Assembly (NCBI GenBank): GCA_964426135.1 | Contig: CAYRPN010000038.1 | Span: 1-45,455 of the forward strand | Reading direction: 5' to 3' | DNA: 45,455 nucleotides | Source: CAYRPN01 sp964426135 | GTDB lineage: Bacteria; Planctomycetota; Phycisphaerae; Phycisphaerales; Phycisphaeraceae | Shown here: positions 7,480 through 15,900 of the stretch, one piece after another | Layout: each line of letters opens with the position of its first letter | How positions within the stretch are numbered: position 1 is the first letter of the stretch | Notes under the pieces: model-generated | Told to the model about the DNA's origin: nothing | Database searches by the model: none | Seen by the model: the letters and a program-made list of their open reading frames with translations, nothing else | Program-made: the position numbers and the translations under genes

Positions 7480-7911
7480 ATGATCGACATGCGGATCAAA
7501 TCGATGTTCTTCGACCGCGCCAAGGTCATCCGCGCCACCGACAAGACATCGCGGGCAGCGCTGTCGAAGGCCGGTGCCTTCATCCGCCAGTCGGCACGCA
7601 CCAGCATTCGCCCGCGGAAGGGAACCTCGCCGCTCGGCAGTCCGCCGTTCTCTCACACCGGCGACCTGCGCCGGCGCATCCTCTTCGGTTACGACGCATC
7701 GTCGAAGTCCGTGGTTGTCGGCCCGCTGCGATTCAATAAGGGCGAAGCGCCACCGCTGCTGGAGTTCGGCGGCAGAGCAAAACGCATCACGCGCGGTGGG
7801 AAGAAGGTGACCGCCGTCTACCGTCCGAGACCGTTTATGGGGCCGGCGCTGGAGCGCGAAGCGCCGAAGCTTCCTCGCATGTGGCAGAACTCAGTGAAAT
7901 CGGAGACCTGA
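7480..7911 (+). CDS. HK97 gp10-like tail completion protein
   Basis: A 143-residue protein. Hallmarks of the HK97 gp10 family are visible: a helical N-terminus with AALSKAGAFIRQSARTSI, then PPFSHTGDLRRRILFG, a VVVGPLRF strand, LLEFGG, and RPFMGPALEREAPKL near the C-terminus. These proteins complete the head-tail interface or tail end. ATG 7480 or ATG 7489 are both possible. The longer frame reaching back to 7402 crosses the tRNA-like element and is unlikely to be translated. In most phages this gene lies before the tail tube, so the location here is unusual. Confidence 0.75.
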   Translation: MIDMRIKSMFFDRAKVIRATDKTSRAALSKAGAFIRQSARTSIRPRKGTSPLGSPPFSHTGDLRRRILFGYDASSKSVVVGPLRFNKGEAPPLLEFGGRAKRITRGGKKVTAVYRPRPFMGPALEREAPKLPRMWQNSVKSET

Positions 7912-7914
7912 TTC

Positions 7915-9933
7915 ATGGCCGCCAGTGGCAGTGCATCTGGAGTCCGCGCCGGCCGCGCGTACGTTGAACTAAACGTCAGCGACAAGCTGACCAAGGGGCT
8001 GCGTGCTGCGCAGAAGAAGCTGGAGGCGTTTGGCGAGGGCGTGCGAGCGCTGGGCATGAAGTTCATTACGTTCGGCGGCGCGGTGGTCGCGGGCCTTGCG
8101 GCGACGACGAAGGTCTTCGCGAGCATGGGCGACCATCTGGCGAAGATGTCGGCCCGCACGGGCATCTCCGTCGAGGCGCTCTCGGAATTGGGCTACGCCG
8201 CCGACCAGTCGGGCACCGATCTGGACACGCTCGAGGCCTCGCTCCGCAAGATGCAGAAGACGATCGTCGACGCCGCCACGGGCTCGAAGGGCGCGATCGA
8301 CGCATTGGCGATGCTCGGCTTGACCGTGGAGGACCTCAACAACCTGTCGCCGGAGCAGCAGTTCAAACTGATCGCTGATCGGTTGTCGCAAATCAGCAAC
8401 CCCACCGTCAAGGCGGCGGCGGCGCTGGAATTGTTCGGGCGCTCGGGCACGGCACTGCTGCCCATGCTCAGCGCCGGCGCTGCTGGCATCGAAGAACTGC
8501 AGGAGCAAGCCCGCAAGCTCGGGCTGACCGTCTCCGGTGAGGACGCCCACGCCGCCGAGGTGTTCGGCGACCGGCTCGACGACCTGTGGAAGGTCATCAA
8601 GCGCGGCGTGTTCACCATCGGCTCGGCGCTGGTGCCGCTGCTGCAAAGCACGGCAGAATGGATCACGGCCGTCGTAGTGCGCGTGTCGGCGTGGCTGCGG
8701 CAGAACCGCGAACTCGTCGTGACGGTGTTCAAGGTCGCCCTCGGCGTCGTCGCGGCCGGAGCGGCGCTGGTGGCGCTGGGCACTGCGGCTTCGGCGCTCG
8801 GCTCCGTGTTCGGCGGCGTGGCGGCTTTGATCACCGGTGTGGGCGCTGCGCTCGGGGTGTTCGGCTCGATCCTCGCGGCGCTGCTCACGCCCATCGGCAT
8901 GGTGATCACCGGCCTGATCGCGCTCGCCGGCTACTTCCTGTGGGCAACAGAAGCCGGGGCGAATGCGCTGTCGTGGCTTGGCGGCAAGTTCGAAGGCCTG
9001 CGCGACACCGCCGTCGCCGCGTGGCAAGGCATCGGCGATGCGCTCGCCGCTGGCGACATTGGCCTGGCGGCGAAGATTCTCTGGCTCACCCTCAAGATGG
9101 AGTTCCAGAAGGGCATCGCGACGCTGCAATCGGCGTGGCTGGCCTTCAAGCACTTCTTCATCGACATCGGTCAGAAGGCATTCTTCGGCCTGCTCGCCGC
9201 CAGCGAGATCGCGTGGCACCTGCTCCAGGTCGGGTGGATCGAGACCGTCGCCTTCTTCAAAAACCTGTGGCACAGTTTTACTGCGTTCATCTCGTCGACC
9301 TGGACCAGCGTCGTCGGCTGGGTCGAGCGCCGCATCCATGATGTGCATGGCCTTGTCGACAGCGACTTCGACGCGGAAGAGGCGAAGAAGATCTCCGTGG
9401 CGAACGAGGAGGCCGACATCAACGCCATCGAGAACGAGCGGGACGCAGCGATCAATCGGGTCGAGAACGACCGCAAGCAGAAACGCGAACAGGAGAAGGC
9501 GATCCACGAACGCGAGATGGGAGCAATCGGCAAAGAGTATGAGGACGCCCACAAAGGCCTCGACAAGGAGGCCGAGAAGCAGCGAGCGGAATCCGAAGCC
9601 TCACTGACCGAAGCGAGGAAGGGTTGGCAGGACGCCCTCAACGAGGCCGCTCAGAAACGGCAGAAGAAGGAAGCCGAAGACGCTGCTGCTCCGAAGGCCG
9701 GCGCGAGGCCCGAGGTTGATCAGTTCCAGTTCGAAGGTCTGGAGGAATCCCTCCGCAATGTGGAACGCACCATCGACGTGCGCGGCACGTTCAATCCCGC
9801 CGCCATCCTCGGCCTGCAGACCGACGACTCAACCGCCGAGCGTGCCGCCGACGCCGCCGAGGAAACCGCCAAGAACACCAAGCGACTCGTCGACGAGGTG
9901 CGCCGCAACGCCCTTGTCTTCGTCGCGCCGTAA
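7915..9933 (+). CDS. Phage tail tape measure protein
   Basis: A 672-residue protein. The N-terminal region resembles TMP domains (LTKGLRAAQKKLEAFGEGVR). A KMSARTGISVEALSELGYAA segment typical of tape measures lies at about residues 80-99. A hydrophobic cluster spans about 270-345, with several putative membrane-like helices. A long charged coiled-coil region follows at about 490-590. The protein sets tail length and is ejected into the host during DNA entry. At 672 residues it predicts a fairly short tail. The stop is followed by a copy of the CCCCCGGA-type repeat. Confidence 0.92.
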   Translation: MAASGSASGVRAGRAYVELNVSDKLTKGLRAAQKKLEAFGEGVRALGMKFITFGGAVVAGLAATTKVFASMGDHLAKMSARTGISVEALSELGYAADQSGTDLDTLEASLRKMQKTIVDAATGSKGAIDALAMLGLTVEDLNNLSPEQQFKLIADRLSQISNPTVKAAAALELFGRSGTALLPMLSAGAAGIEELQEQARKLGLTVSGEDAHAAEVFGDRLDDLWKVIKRGVFTIGSALVPLLQSTAEWITAVVVRVSAWLRQNRELVVTVFKVALGVVAAGAALVALGTAASALGSVFGGVAALITGVGAALGVFGSILAALLTPIGMVITGLIALAGYFLWATEAGANALSWLGGKFEGLRDTAVAAWQGIGDALAAGDIGLAAKILWLTLKMEFQKGIATLQSAWLAFKHFFIDIGQKAFFGLLAASEIAWHLLQVGWIETVAFFKNLWHSFTAFISSTWTSVVGWVERRIHDVHGLVDSDFDAEEAKKISVANEEADINAIENERDAAINRVENDRKQKREQEKAIHEREMGAIGKEYEDAHKGLDKEAEKQRAESEASLTEARKGWQDALNEAAQKRQKKEAEDAAAPKAGARPEVDQFQFEGLEESLRNVERTIDVRGTFNPAAILGLQTDDSTAERAADAAEETAKNTKRLVDEVRRNALVFVAP

Positions 9934-9935
9934 CC

Positions 9936-9950
9936 TCCGGACCCCCGGAA
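9936..9950 (+). repeat. CCCCCGGA-type direct repeat, copy 2
   Basis: Two tandem units, CTCCGGA and CCCCCGGAA, fill the short gap between the tape measure stop and the next start at 9954. They resemble the pairs at 5951 and 12649. Confidence 0.45.
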
Positions 9951-9953
9951 TCC

Positions 9954-10754
9954 ATGCCCGTCACCGTATTAGAGAAGTTCGAGTCCCGCGCAGGCGATCG
10001 CAAGTCGATCGACCTGATCTATTCCATCACCGGCACGGACAGCGACGCGACGGCCCGGACCGAGATGCTGTCCACCGCGCCTTCGTTCCATGATGGATTG
10101 AAGCGGCTCGACGAGAGCGCCCATGTCGAGCCGGTGGGCAACAGTCTGTGGCAAGGCACGGTGCGGTACGAGAAGCAGGAAGTAACGCCCTCGGAGGTCG
10201 GTGAGTCCAGCTTCACCTTCGACACCGGCGGCGGCACGCAGCACATCACCCAGGGCCTGGCCACGATCGGCAGTTACGCACCCGCGGGCAGCACCGCGCC
10301 CAACTTCAAGGGCGCGATCGGCGTCACCCACGACAGCGTCGAAGGCGTGGACATCACCGTGCCGGTCTACACCTTCACCGAGACGCACATCATCGCGGCC
10401 TCGGCGGTGGACAACACTTACAAGGGGAATCTGTTCCGCCTCACGGGCCGGGTGAACAACGGTTCGTTCAAAGGCACGGCGGCGGGCGAGTGCCTATTCC
10501 TCGGCGCGGCGGGCTCGAAGCGCGGCACGGATGACTGGGAGATTACGTTCCGCTTCGCCGCCAGCCCGAATCGAACCGGCCTCACCGTCGGTGACATCAC
10601 CGTCGCCAGCAAGAAGGGCTGGGAATACCTCTGGGTGCGCTACGCCGACGCCGAGGACGCCGGGGCAAAGATGCTCATCAAGCGGCCCGTCGCCGCATAC
10701 GTCGAGAAGGTGTACGAGGAAGACAATTTCGCGCTGCTTGGGATTGGAACGTAA
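9954..10754 (+). CDS. Phage distal tail protein of unknown family
   Basis: A 266-residue, beta-rich protein with no signal peptide or membrane segment, directly after the tape measure, where distal tail and baseplate-hub proteins lie. Strand-rich segments include SSFTFDTGGGTQHITQGLAT, DITVPVYTFTE and DWEITFRFAASPN. I recognise no catalytic motif. A structural role in the tail tip is inferred from gene order. The stop overlaps the next start as TAATG (10752-10756). Confidence 0.6.
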   Translation: MPVTVLEKFESRAGDRKSIDLIYSITGTDSDATARTEMLSTAPSFHDGLKRLDESAHVEPVGNSLWQGTVRYEKQEVTPSEVGESSFTFDTGGGTQHITQGLATIGSYAPAGSTAPNFKGAIGVTHDSVEGVDITVPVYTFTETHIIAASAVDNTYKGNLFRLTGRVNNGSFKGTAAGECLFLGAAGSKRGTDDWEITFRFAASPNRTGLTVGDITVASKKGWEYLWVRYADAEDAGAKMLIKRPVAAYVEKVYEEDNFALLGIGT

Positions 10755-11578
10755 TGGGTGACACGCTCCGCAAAGTGCAGGTTGGCGAACCGCTGGCGAT
10801 CCCGGCGTCGACGTTCAATTCCTTCATCGACGCTGCCCGCGACTTCCGGGGGCGGCAGCAGAGCGCCACCAGCGATCCACTGCAGTCGTTTCGCCAGGCG
10901 GGCATCGTCCCGATCAAGAACGGCTCGGCAGAAGACCGCAACAGGTTCGATGTGCTTGGTATCAGCGCGCCGCTGTTCTCACCCACGGACAACATCGAGG
11001 AGTTCAAGAACCGTGTGTCGTTGACCGGCGTCAAGCCGGCCGCTGGGACTCACCTCGGCAAGTTCGCCATCCTGCTGGAACCCATGAAGGACGGGGCCAT
11101 CGGCCGGGCCTGCGTCGCTGGGGTCTGCCCGGCGCGTATCTACATAGAGGAGGAGTGGCACCAGTACGCGGATGTCGAGGATGACCAACCCGCCCACCTC
11201 AAGAGCCGGCCTTCCGGAGGTGCCCAAATCCTGTGGAAGGAGAGCGGCGCTGGCGCAGAGAAAATGGCGATCGTCCGCGTGGGCACACCGTCGCCCGACC
11301 TCTTCATTGTGCTGGTGCAGAACGACGGCGGCGTGGCCGGCGACGATGCCACTGACTGTTCCTTCACCTATTCCATATTCCGGCTGGAAGACACCGAGTT
11401 GTCAGACCCACTCGCCGAGGCGCTGGTGCCCAAACGCAAGCGTCTGCCGCTGACCACGTACATCGCGGCAGCGGACAGCACCTGGGGCCTGGCGACCTTC
11501 AAGAACGACACTTGGCATCTGCTCGACGTGTACGAGGAACTGCCCGACACCTCGGTCTGCGAAAGGGAGTCAGCGTAG
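10754..11578 (+). CDS. Phage tail-region protein, unknown
   Basis: A 274-residue protein, coupled to the preceding gene. It opens with MGDTLRKVQVGEPLAIPAST and an FNSFIDAARDFRG helix, a start I associate with tail-tip genes of environmental prophages but cannot name. The middle is beta-rich and the C-terminal third has DCSFTYSIFRLEDTELSDPL and TWHLLDVYEELPDTSVC. No enzyme motif is visible. Position favours a baseplate or adhesin-attachment role. Confidence 0.55.
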   Translation: MGDTLRKVQVGEPLAIPASTFNSFIDAARDFRGRQQSATSDPLQSFRQAGIVPIKNGSAEDRNRFDVLGISAPLFSPTDNIEEFKNRVSLTGVKPAAGTHLGKFAILLEPMKDGAIGRACVAGVCPARIYIEEEWHQYADVEDDQPAHLKSRPSGGAQILWKESGAGAEKMAIVRVGTPSPDLFIVLVQNDGGVAGDDATDCSFTYSIFRLEDTELSDPLAEALVPKRKRLPLTTYIAAADSTWGLATFKNDTWHLLDVYEELPDTSVCERESA

Positions 11579-11581
11579 ACC

Positions 11582-12280
11582 ATGCCGACGATGGGCCTGG
11601 CAATCCGTGGCGGCAAGCTGCTCCGCGAAGGCGGCAAGGTGAACATCGCCGACAAGGCGGCGGGCTGTTCCGCGTGCTGCGAGACTGGCGTCTGCTCGGA
11701 GTGCGAACACTGCTCCGGCTGCGATGAGGAGAACAGGCCCGGCTGCCCGACCGCGTCGTGCTGCACACCCAACCGCATCTCGGCGGTGATCTCCGATGTG
11801 CAGTCCTTCGACGGCGTCTGCATCAACAGCGCAGATGGACTCAGCCGGCGAGTCGATGGCGCGCCCGACCCGAACCGTACCGTCATCCTCGTGCAGACCA
11901 CCGACCCCTGCGTCTGGCGGGCGACCGTTCCCAACTCAGGCACCGTGTCCGTCTGGCTAGGCGCGGGCTGCGCCGGTGCGCCGCTCGCGACGATTCCGAT
12001 GACCGGGCCGCTGACCTATGAGCTGCGGCGTACCGCGACTCAGTGGCGGTGGGCGGCGTTCATTAACGACGTGAGCGGCCTGTCGTACATCGGTAGCATG
12101 CCCAACTGCACCGGTGCGGCGTCTCACACCGATCCCGTCTCAGTCGCGGCGGAAGAATCGAACTGCAAGGTGATCCCGGAGATCGCCCATCCCGCTCGCG
12201 CCCAGTGCTACGAGTTCTTCACCCCCGGAATCTCGATCCAAGGCTCCGGCGGTTCCACGACGTTCGAGGCGTGCCCATGA
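11582..12280 (+). CDS. Cysteine-rich phage tail-end protein, unknown
   Basis: A 232-residue protein with a dense cysteine cluster at residues about 27-62: CSACC, CSECEHCSGC and then CPTASCC. The remainder is beta-rich, with TVILVQTTDPCVWRATV and a WRWAAFINDVSGLSYIG segment. No signal peptide is seen. The cluster could bind metal or form a disulfide knot in a receptor-binding tail protein. It overlaps the next gene by ATGA (12277-12280). Confidence 0.55.
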   Translation: MPTMGLAIRGGKLLREGGKVNIADKAAGCSACCETGVCSECEHCSGCDEENRPGCPTASCCTPNRISAVISDVQSFDGVCINSADGLSRRVDGAPDPNRTVILVQTTDPCVWRATVPNSGTVSVWLGAGCAGAPLATIPMTGPLTYELRRTATQWRWAAFINDVSGLSYIGSMPNCTGAASHTDPVSVAAEESNCKVIPEIAHPARAQCYEFFTPGISIQGSGGSTTFEACP

Positions 12281-12672
12281 AGTTCACGGACTCGAAGCAC
12301 TGCGCCTCGCGCCGGCACTGCACTGCCTGTCGCTCGTCGCGGCCGTTCCGGCTGTCGCTGGCCGAGGCGTTCGAACTGCCGGGCGACGAAGTGGACTTCG
12401 CTTGTCCGCATGACCTGGGCGAGGCGGCTGTGGAAGCAACCCCCGCACCACCGACGCCAAAGCGCTGCGGCTGTGCCAAGCGAAAAGCGAGGCGCGGCCT
12501 GGGTGACATCGTCGCCGCCGCGACCACGACTATTGGCATCAAACGTTGCGGGGGCTGCAAGCGTCGGCAGGTGCGGTTGAACCGCTTCGGTTGCCGGATC
12601 AATCGCTGGCTGCACCGCGTGGTCGATTGGCTTGTTCCCTGCGGCCTGCCCCCGGAACCCCCGGATCGGTGA
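12277..12672 (+). CDS. Small basic zinc-ribbon-like protein, phage
   Basis: A 131-residue, Cys- and Arg-rich protein. ATG 12277 overlaps the preceding stop. Possible metal-binding pairs are HCTAC near residue 14, CGCAKRK near residue 66 and CGGCKRR near residue 92. The spacing suggests zinc-ribbon-like knuckles, but no known family is clear. It sits between tail proteins and the glycosyltransferase fusion. The repeat CCCCCGGAACCCCCGGA forms its last codons. Confidence 0.5.
   Translation: MKFTDSKHCASRRHCTACRSSRPFRLSLAEAFELPGDEVDFACPHDLGEAAVEATPAPPTPKRCGCAKRKARRGLGDIVAAATTTIGIKRCGGCKRRQVRLNRFGCRINRWLHRVVDWLVPCGLPPEPPDR
12649..12666 (+). repeat. CCCCCGGA-type direct repeat, copy 3
   Basis: Two tandem CCCCCGGA units separated by AA lie inside the last codons of the preceding gene. 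This is the cleanest of the three copies. Confidence 0.5.
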
Positions 12673-12698
12673 GCGTCCCGCGACCTGGAGATTCCATC

Positions 12699-14357
12699 AT
12701 GATGACGCACCGAGAATCAACGCCCGCAACTCCAATCGACGACGTGAAGGCGCTGTTTGCACAGCCACATGGTGATTGGCCGAACGGTTGGGCGGGCTTC
12801 CCCAACGTGCAGGAGGCATTCCGCCAGATGTTCGACGCGGCGGCGAAGAACCTCCCCGCGCCACCAGCCGGGGGCTTCCCCGTCGAGCGCGGCATCGTCA
12901 TCGCGTCCGGTGGCTGGCGCTTCTTCCCGTCGCTGTATGTGACGGTGAGGGTGATCCGGCACGTCGGCTGCACGCTACCGATCCAGGTCTGGTACCTGGG
13001 CGATCGTGGTGAATGTGACCATCGGATGCAACAGGCACTGGCCAGGTTCGACGTGGGCTGGATCGATGCAAACGCATTCGCGCGCGACCGCGGCCTAGAC
13101 CGCCGTGTTCTTGGCGGCTGGGAACTGAAACCCTTTGCGGCGGCGTACTGCCCGTTCCGCGAGGCCATCTATATGGATGCGGATTCGTACCCGGTCTACA
13201 ACCCCGAAACCTTCATGGCGACGAATGAGTACCAGCGCGTGGGCGCTGCGTTCTGGCCTGATCAGGGCAAACTCGAACCGGGCCAGTGGGCGACCCTCGG
13301 CCTGCCGCACCACGACGAGCCCGCCTGGGAGACCGGCCAGTTCATGATCGACAAAGCCCGGCACTGGGCACCGCTGGCGCTGACGATCTGGCTCAACGAT
13401 CACAGCGATTACGTCTACCGCCACGTCTATGGCGACAAGGACACGTTCCATCTGGCGTGGCGGAAGCTCGGCCACGAAGCGTGCCTGCCCACGGCCGAGC
13501 CGGGCTGGGAGCAGATTGCCTTCGTGCAGAAGGACTTTGCCGGGAATCCACTGTTCATCCACCGCACGCGCGACAAGTTCCGTTGGAATGGCGAGATGGA
13601 CGGCATGGGTGTGCCGCGCCACTACATGACCGAGCAGTGGCATCCGACGACGCAGTTCCTGCCGCGTCTGCCCCACGAGCAGTTCTGCCACGATGCCCTG
13701 CGCGAATCGGACGAACTGCTGCGCCCGCAACTGCACTTCGCGTTCCGTCCGGACACGTGGGACCTCAACATCTGGCAGCCAGTCGTGCTCGGCAATGAGT
13801 ACCGCCTACCGCCGCGATTCGAGCCGACCGATGTGATCGTGGACGTGGGCGGCCACATCGGCGCCTTCGCTCATGCCTGCCTGGTGCGAGGCGCGGGCAA
13901 GGTCATCACCTGCGAGCCCCACCCTGACAATCTCGCGCTGTTGCGCCGCAACCTGGCACGCTACGGCGACCGCGTCGAGATCATCCCCGCTGCAGTCTGG
14001 CCCGCGGGCGAGTCAGCGTTCATGTCGCCCGCGGAGGATGATCCGCATAACACGGGCGGCGGAACGGTGTGCCGAGGTCGAGGACTGTCGGTGGGAACGA
14101 TTGCTCTCGCCGAGGTTCTCGCTCGCGCCGGAGGGCCAGTGCGGCTGCTCAAGCTCGACTGTGAAGGTGCGGAGTACGCGATCCTCAATGGAGTCGATTT
14201 GTCACCGGTGCAGCAGATCTGCGGCGAAGCACATGACGTGGATCTGCATGGCAGACGCTGGGGCATCAACGAAATCATCGCTACTCTCCCTTCACATTCA
14301 GTTGATCAGTTCAAGAACGGCCCTACGACGTGGCTATTTTTTGCGTCGCAACGTTGA
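12699..14357 (+). CDS. Bifunctional glycosyltransferase-FkbM methyltransferase fusion
   Basis: A 552-residue protein; ATG 12699 or 12702. Residues about 65-330 look like a GT-A glycosyltransferase related to MNN1/OCH1-type mannosyltransferases. They have GIVIASGGWRFFPSLYVTVR, QVWYLGD and a metal-binding DAD at 160-162 within EAIYMDADSYPVYNPETF. Residues about 379-540 are an FkbM-type SAM methyltransferase: VIVDVGGHIGAFAHA (motif I), VITCEPHPDN, and LLKLDCEGAEYAIL. The pair could add a sugar and then O-methylate it. It is the last gene in the phage strand run, so tail or host-surface glycans are plausible targets. It may instead be a host gene next to the phage module. Confidence 0.8.
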   Translation: MMTHRESTPATPIDDVKALFAQPHGDWPNGWAGFPNVQEAFRQMFDAAAKNLPAPPAGGFPVERGIVIASGGWRFFPSLYVTVRVIRHVGCTLPIQVWYLGDRGECDHRMQQALARFDVGWIDANAFARDRGLDRRVLGGWELKPFAAAYCPFREAIYMDADSYPVYNPETFMATNEYQRVGAAFWPDQGKLEPGQWATLGLPHHDEPAWETGQFMIDKARHWAPLALTIWLNDHSDYVYRHVYGDKDTFHLAWRKLGHEACLPTAEPGWEQIAFVQKDFAGNPLFIHRTRDKFRWNGEMDGMGVPRHYMTEQWHPTTQFLPRLPHEQFCHDALRESDELLRPQLHFAFRPDTWDLNIWQPVVLGNEYRLPPRFEPTDVIVDVGGHIGAFAHACLVRGAGKVITCEPHPDNLALLRRNLARYGDRVEIIPAAVWPAGESAFMSPAEDDPHNTGGGTVCRGRGLSVGTIALAEVLARAGGPVRLLKLDCEGAEYAILNGVDLSPVQQICGEAHDVDLHGRRWGINEIIATLPSHSVDQFKNGPTTWLFFASQR

Positions 14358-14448
14358 GCATCGGATTAGCCCCGCATTCTCTTCATCGTTGGCCGATCTC
14401 CCGATCTCGAATCGCGATCAAGCTCTAAGCGATTTAAGATCATGCCTA

Positions 14449-15354
14449 TTATGCCTTTGAGATTCCTGATTTACTGTTTGCGCTCATTGTCAGACCGATC
14501 ATCCGGGCCACGGCGCGCAATCGTCCACCCAACGACAGACGAGGCGGGTTGTTGGCGTTGTGGTGCAGCAGCATCAGCGTCTGGTCGTCGCGAGCGGGCT
14601 CGCCACCGCGATACAGGGACAGCACCTCAATCAACTGATTCAGCAAGCGCGACGAATCATCAGCCGGGATCGCGGCGAGCGCGGCAAGTAGACCTTCTAC
14701 TCCGAGCATCCCGTCCTCTTCATTGATCGCTTCCGTCACAGCGTCGCTGAACATCAGCACCAGGTCTCCTTTGCCAAGTTTGACGGCGAATTGAATGAAA
14801 TCAGTCTCTTCGATGATCCCGAGTGGGATGTTGCGCATCTGCTGGTCGATGCGCGAATTCTGCGGGGTGAGCGGTTCCCACAGGCCGGCGTCCGCGTGGT
14901 ACCACAGGGGGGCCGGATGGCCAGCGTTGCAGACGATCAGGTGGTCCGTCGGCGGGAAATACGCGGCTAGGACCGCCGTCGCAAACGACCCGTGGCTGGC
15001 AATCCGCGTCATGTCGTGATTCAGGGATCGGACGATGTCGGTCTGGTCGGGCGTATTGATGTACCGCCGCATCATGGCTCGCAGGCGATCGGCAAGCGAG
15101 GACGCGTCATCACCGTGCCCTGATACATCCGCCAGAGCAAAACGGGAAATCTGCCCGCAGGCACAGACGGAGACGTAGTGAATATCGCCCCCGCTGGCCG
15201 CTCCATCGTAGGGCGTCGAGGCGATCCATGCGTCGATGCCGGGCACCGAAACTGCGCTGTCGATGGCCTCGCAGCCGCCCCAGATCTCCATGCATTGGAG
15301 TGTGTGAGCCCGCGAGACCGGGGAAGGTTCGGCCATGTTGGAAAGCGGTGTCAC
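14449..15354 (-). CDS. SpoIIE-type PP2C serine phosphatase
   Basis: A 301-residue protein (GTG start; MAEP at 15336 is an alternative). The central domain has PPM/SpoIIE motifs: FALADVSGHGDD (metal-binding Asp), LIVCNAGHPAP, and LVLMFSDAVTEAINE with DDQTLMLLHH near the end. Proteins of this type dephosphorylate anti-anti-sigma factors (STAS proteins) in partner-switching systems. No STAS or HPK kinase partner is in the window. It overlaps the upstream gene by GTGA (15351-15354) and is the second gene of a two-gene operon. Confidence 0.85.
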   Translation of the reverse strand: MTPLSNMAEPSPVSRAHTLQCMEIWGGCEAIDSAVSVPGIDAWIASTPYDGAASGGDIHYVSVCACGQISRFALADVSGHGDDASSLADRLRAMMRRYINTPDQTDIVRSLNHDMTRIASHGSFATAVLAAYFPPTDHLIVCNAGHPAPLWYHADAGLWEPLTPQNSRIDQQMRNIPLGIIEETDFIQFAVKLGKGDLVLMFSDAVTEAINEEDGMLGVEGLLAALAAIPADDSSRLLNQLIEVLSLYRGGEPARDDQTLMLLHHNANNPPRLSLGGRLRAVARMIGLTMSANSKSGISKA

Positions 15355-15788
15355 TCCTCGCCTCCAAAGACAAGGTCGGTGCTGCTGTACGTAGAGCCGT
15401 AGTTGCTGACCAGATTGATCACCTGCTCCACGGCGTCAAGGAACTGCCGCTCGCTCAACTCCGCCAGCGGGTGAGCGAAGACCGACCAGAGGTGATCCTT
15501 CCAGAACGCGTAGCGGGCGTCTAACGCCCGATCGAAGTTGGCTCGCAGAAGAATCTCCAGGTCGGCGTGCTCCAACCGGTTGACCTCCGCGACGAGGGTC
15601 ATGATGCGCATCCGGTTGTGGAACTCGTCCGTAACGACATACACCGAGGCGTTTCGACAGTGAAAGCGCCACTGACCGTGCTGGCCCTCCACCGCCGTGC
15701 CGATACTTAGGATCCACTTTTCGAGCCGATCATTCGTGGTGACCATATTGTCGCTCGCTTTCATCAACCACTTGGATGCCGTGAGCAT
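15351..15788 (-). CDS. YbjN/CesT-like chaperone-fold protein
   Basis: A protein of about 145 residues. Its alpha/beta layout matches the type III secretion chaperone-like or YbjN fold: HGQWRFHCRNASVYVVTDEF and RMRIMTLVAEVNRLEHADLE, then a LLRANFDRALDARYAFWKD helix typical of the family. Starts at 15788 (ATG) and 15746 (ATG) are possible; TTG at 15797 is less likely. It is cotranscribed with the SpoIIE phosphatase, suggesting a protein-protein adaptor role in the same switch. It has no other recognised function. Confidence 0.6.
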   Translation of the reverse strand: MLTASKWLMKASDNMVTTNDRLEKWILSIGTAVEGQHGQWRFHCRNASVYVVTDEFHNRMRIMTLVAEVNRLEHADLEILLRANFDRALDARYAFWKDHLWSVFAHPLAELSERQFLDAVEQVINLVSNYGSTYSSTDLVFGGEE

Positions 15789-15900
15789 CCACGACAATGC
15801 GACCTGAGAGGGTGAATCAAGGCGGGACGGTCAAGCTGATTGACTGCCGTCCTACCATTAGTCGCCGGCCACCTTCATTTCTTACATGAACGAGGCACTT

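Noticed and set aside
7969..9552. Long antisense open frame opposite the tape measure gene
   Set aside because: It is the codon shadow of the tape measure, with biased composition (Arg, His, Asp) and no family match.
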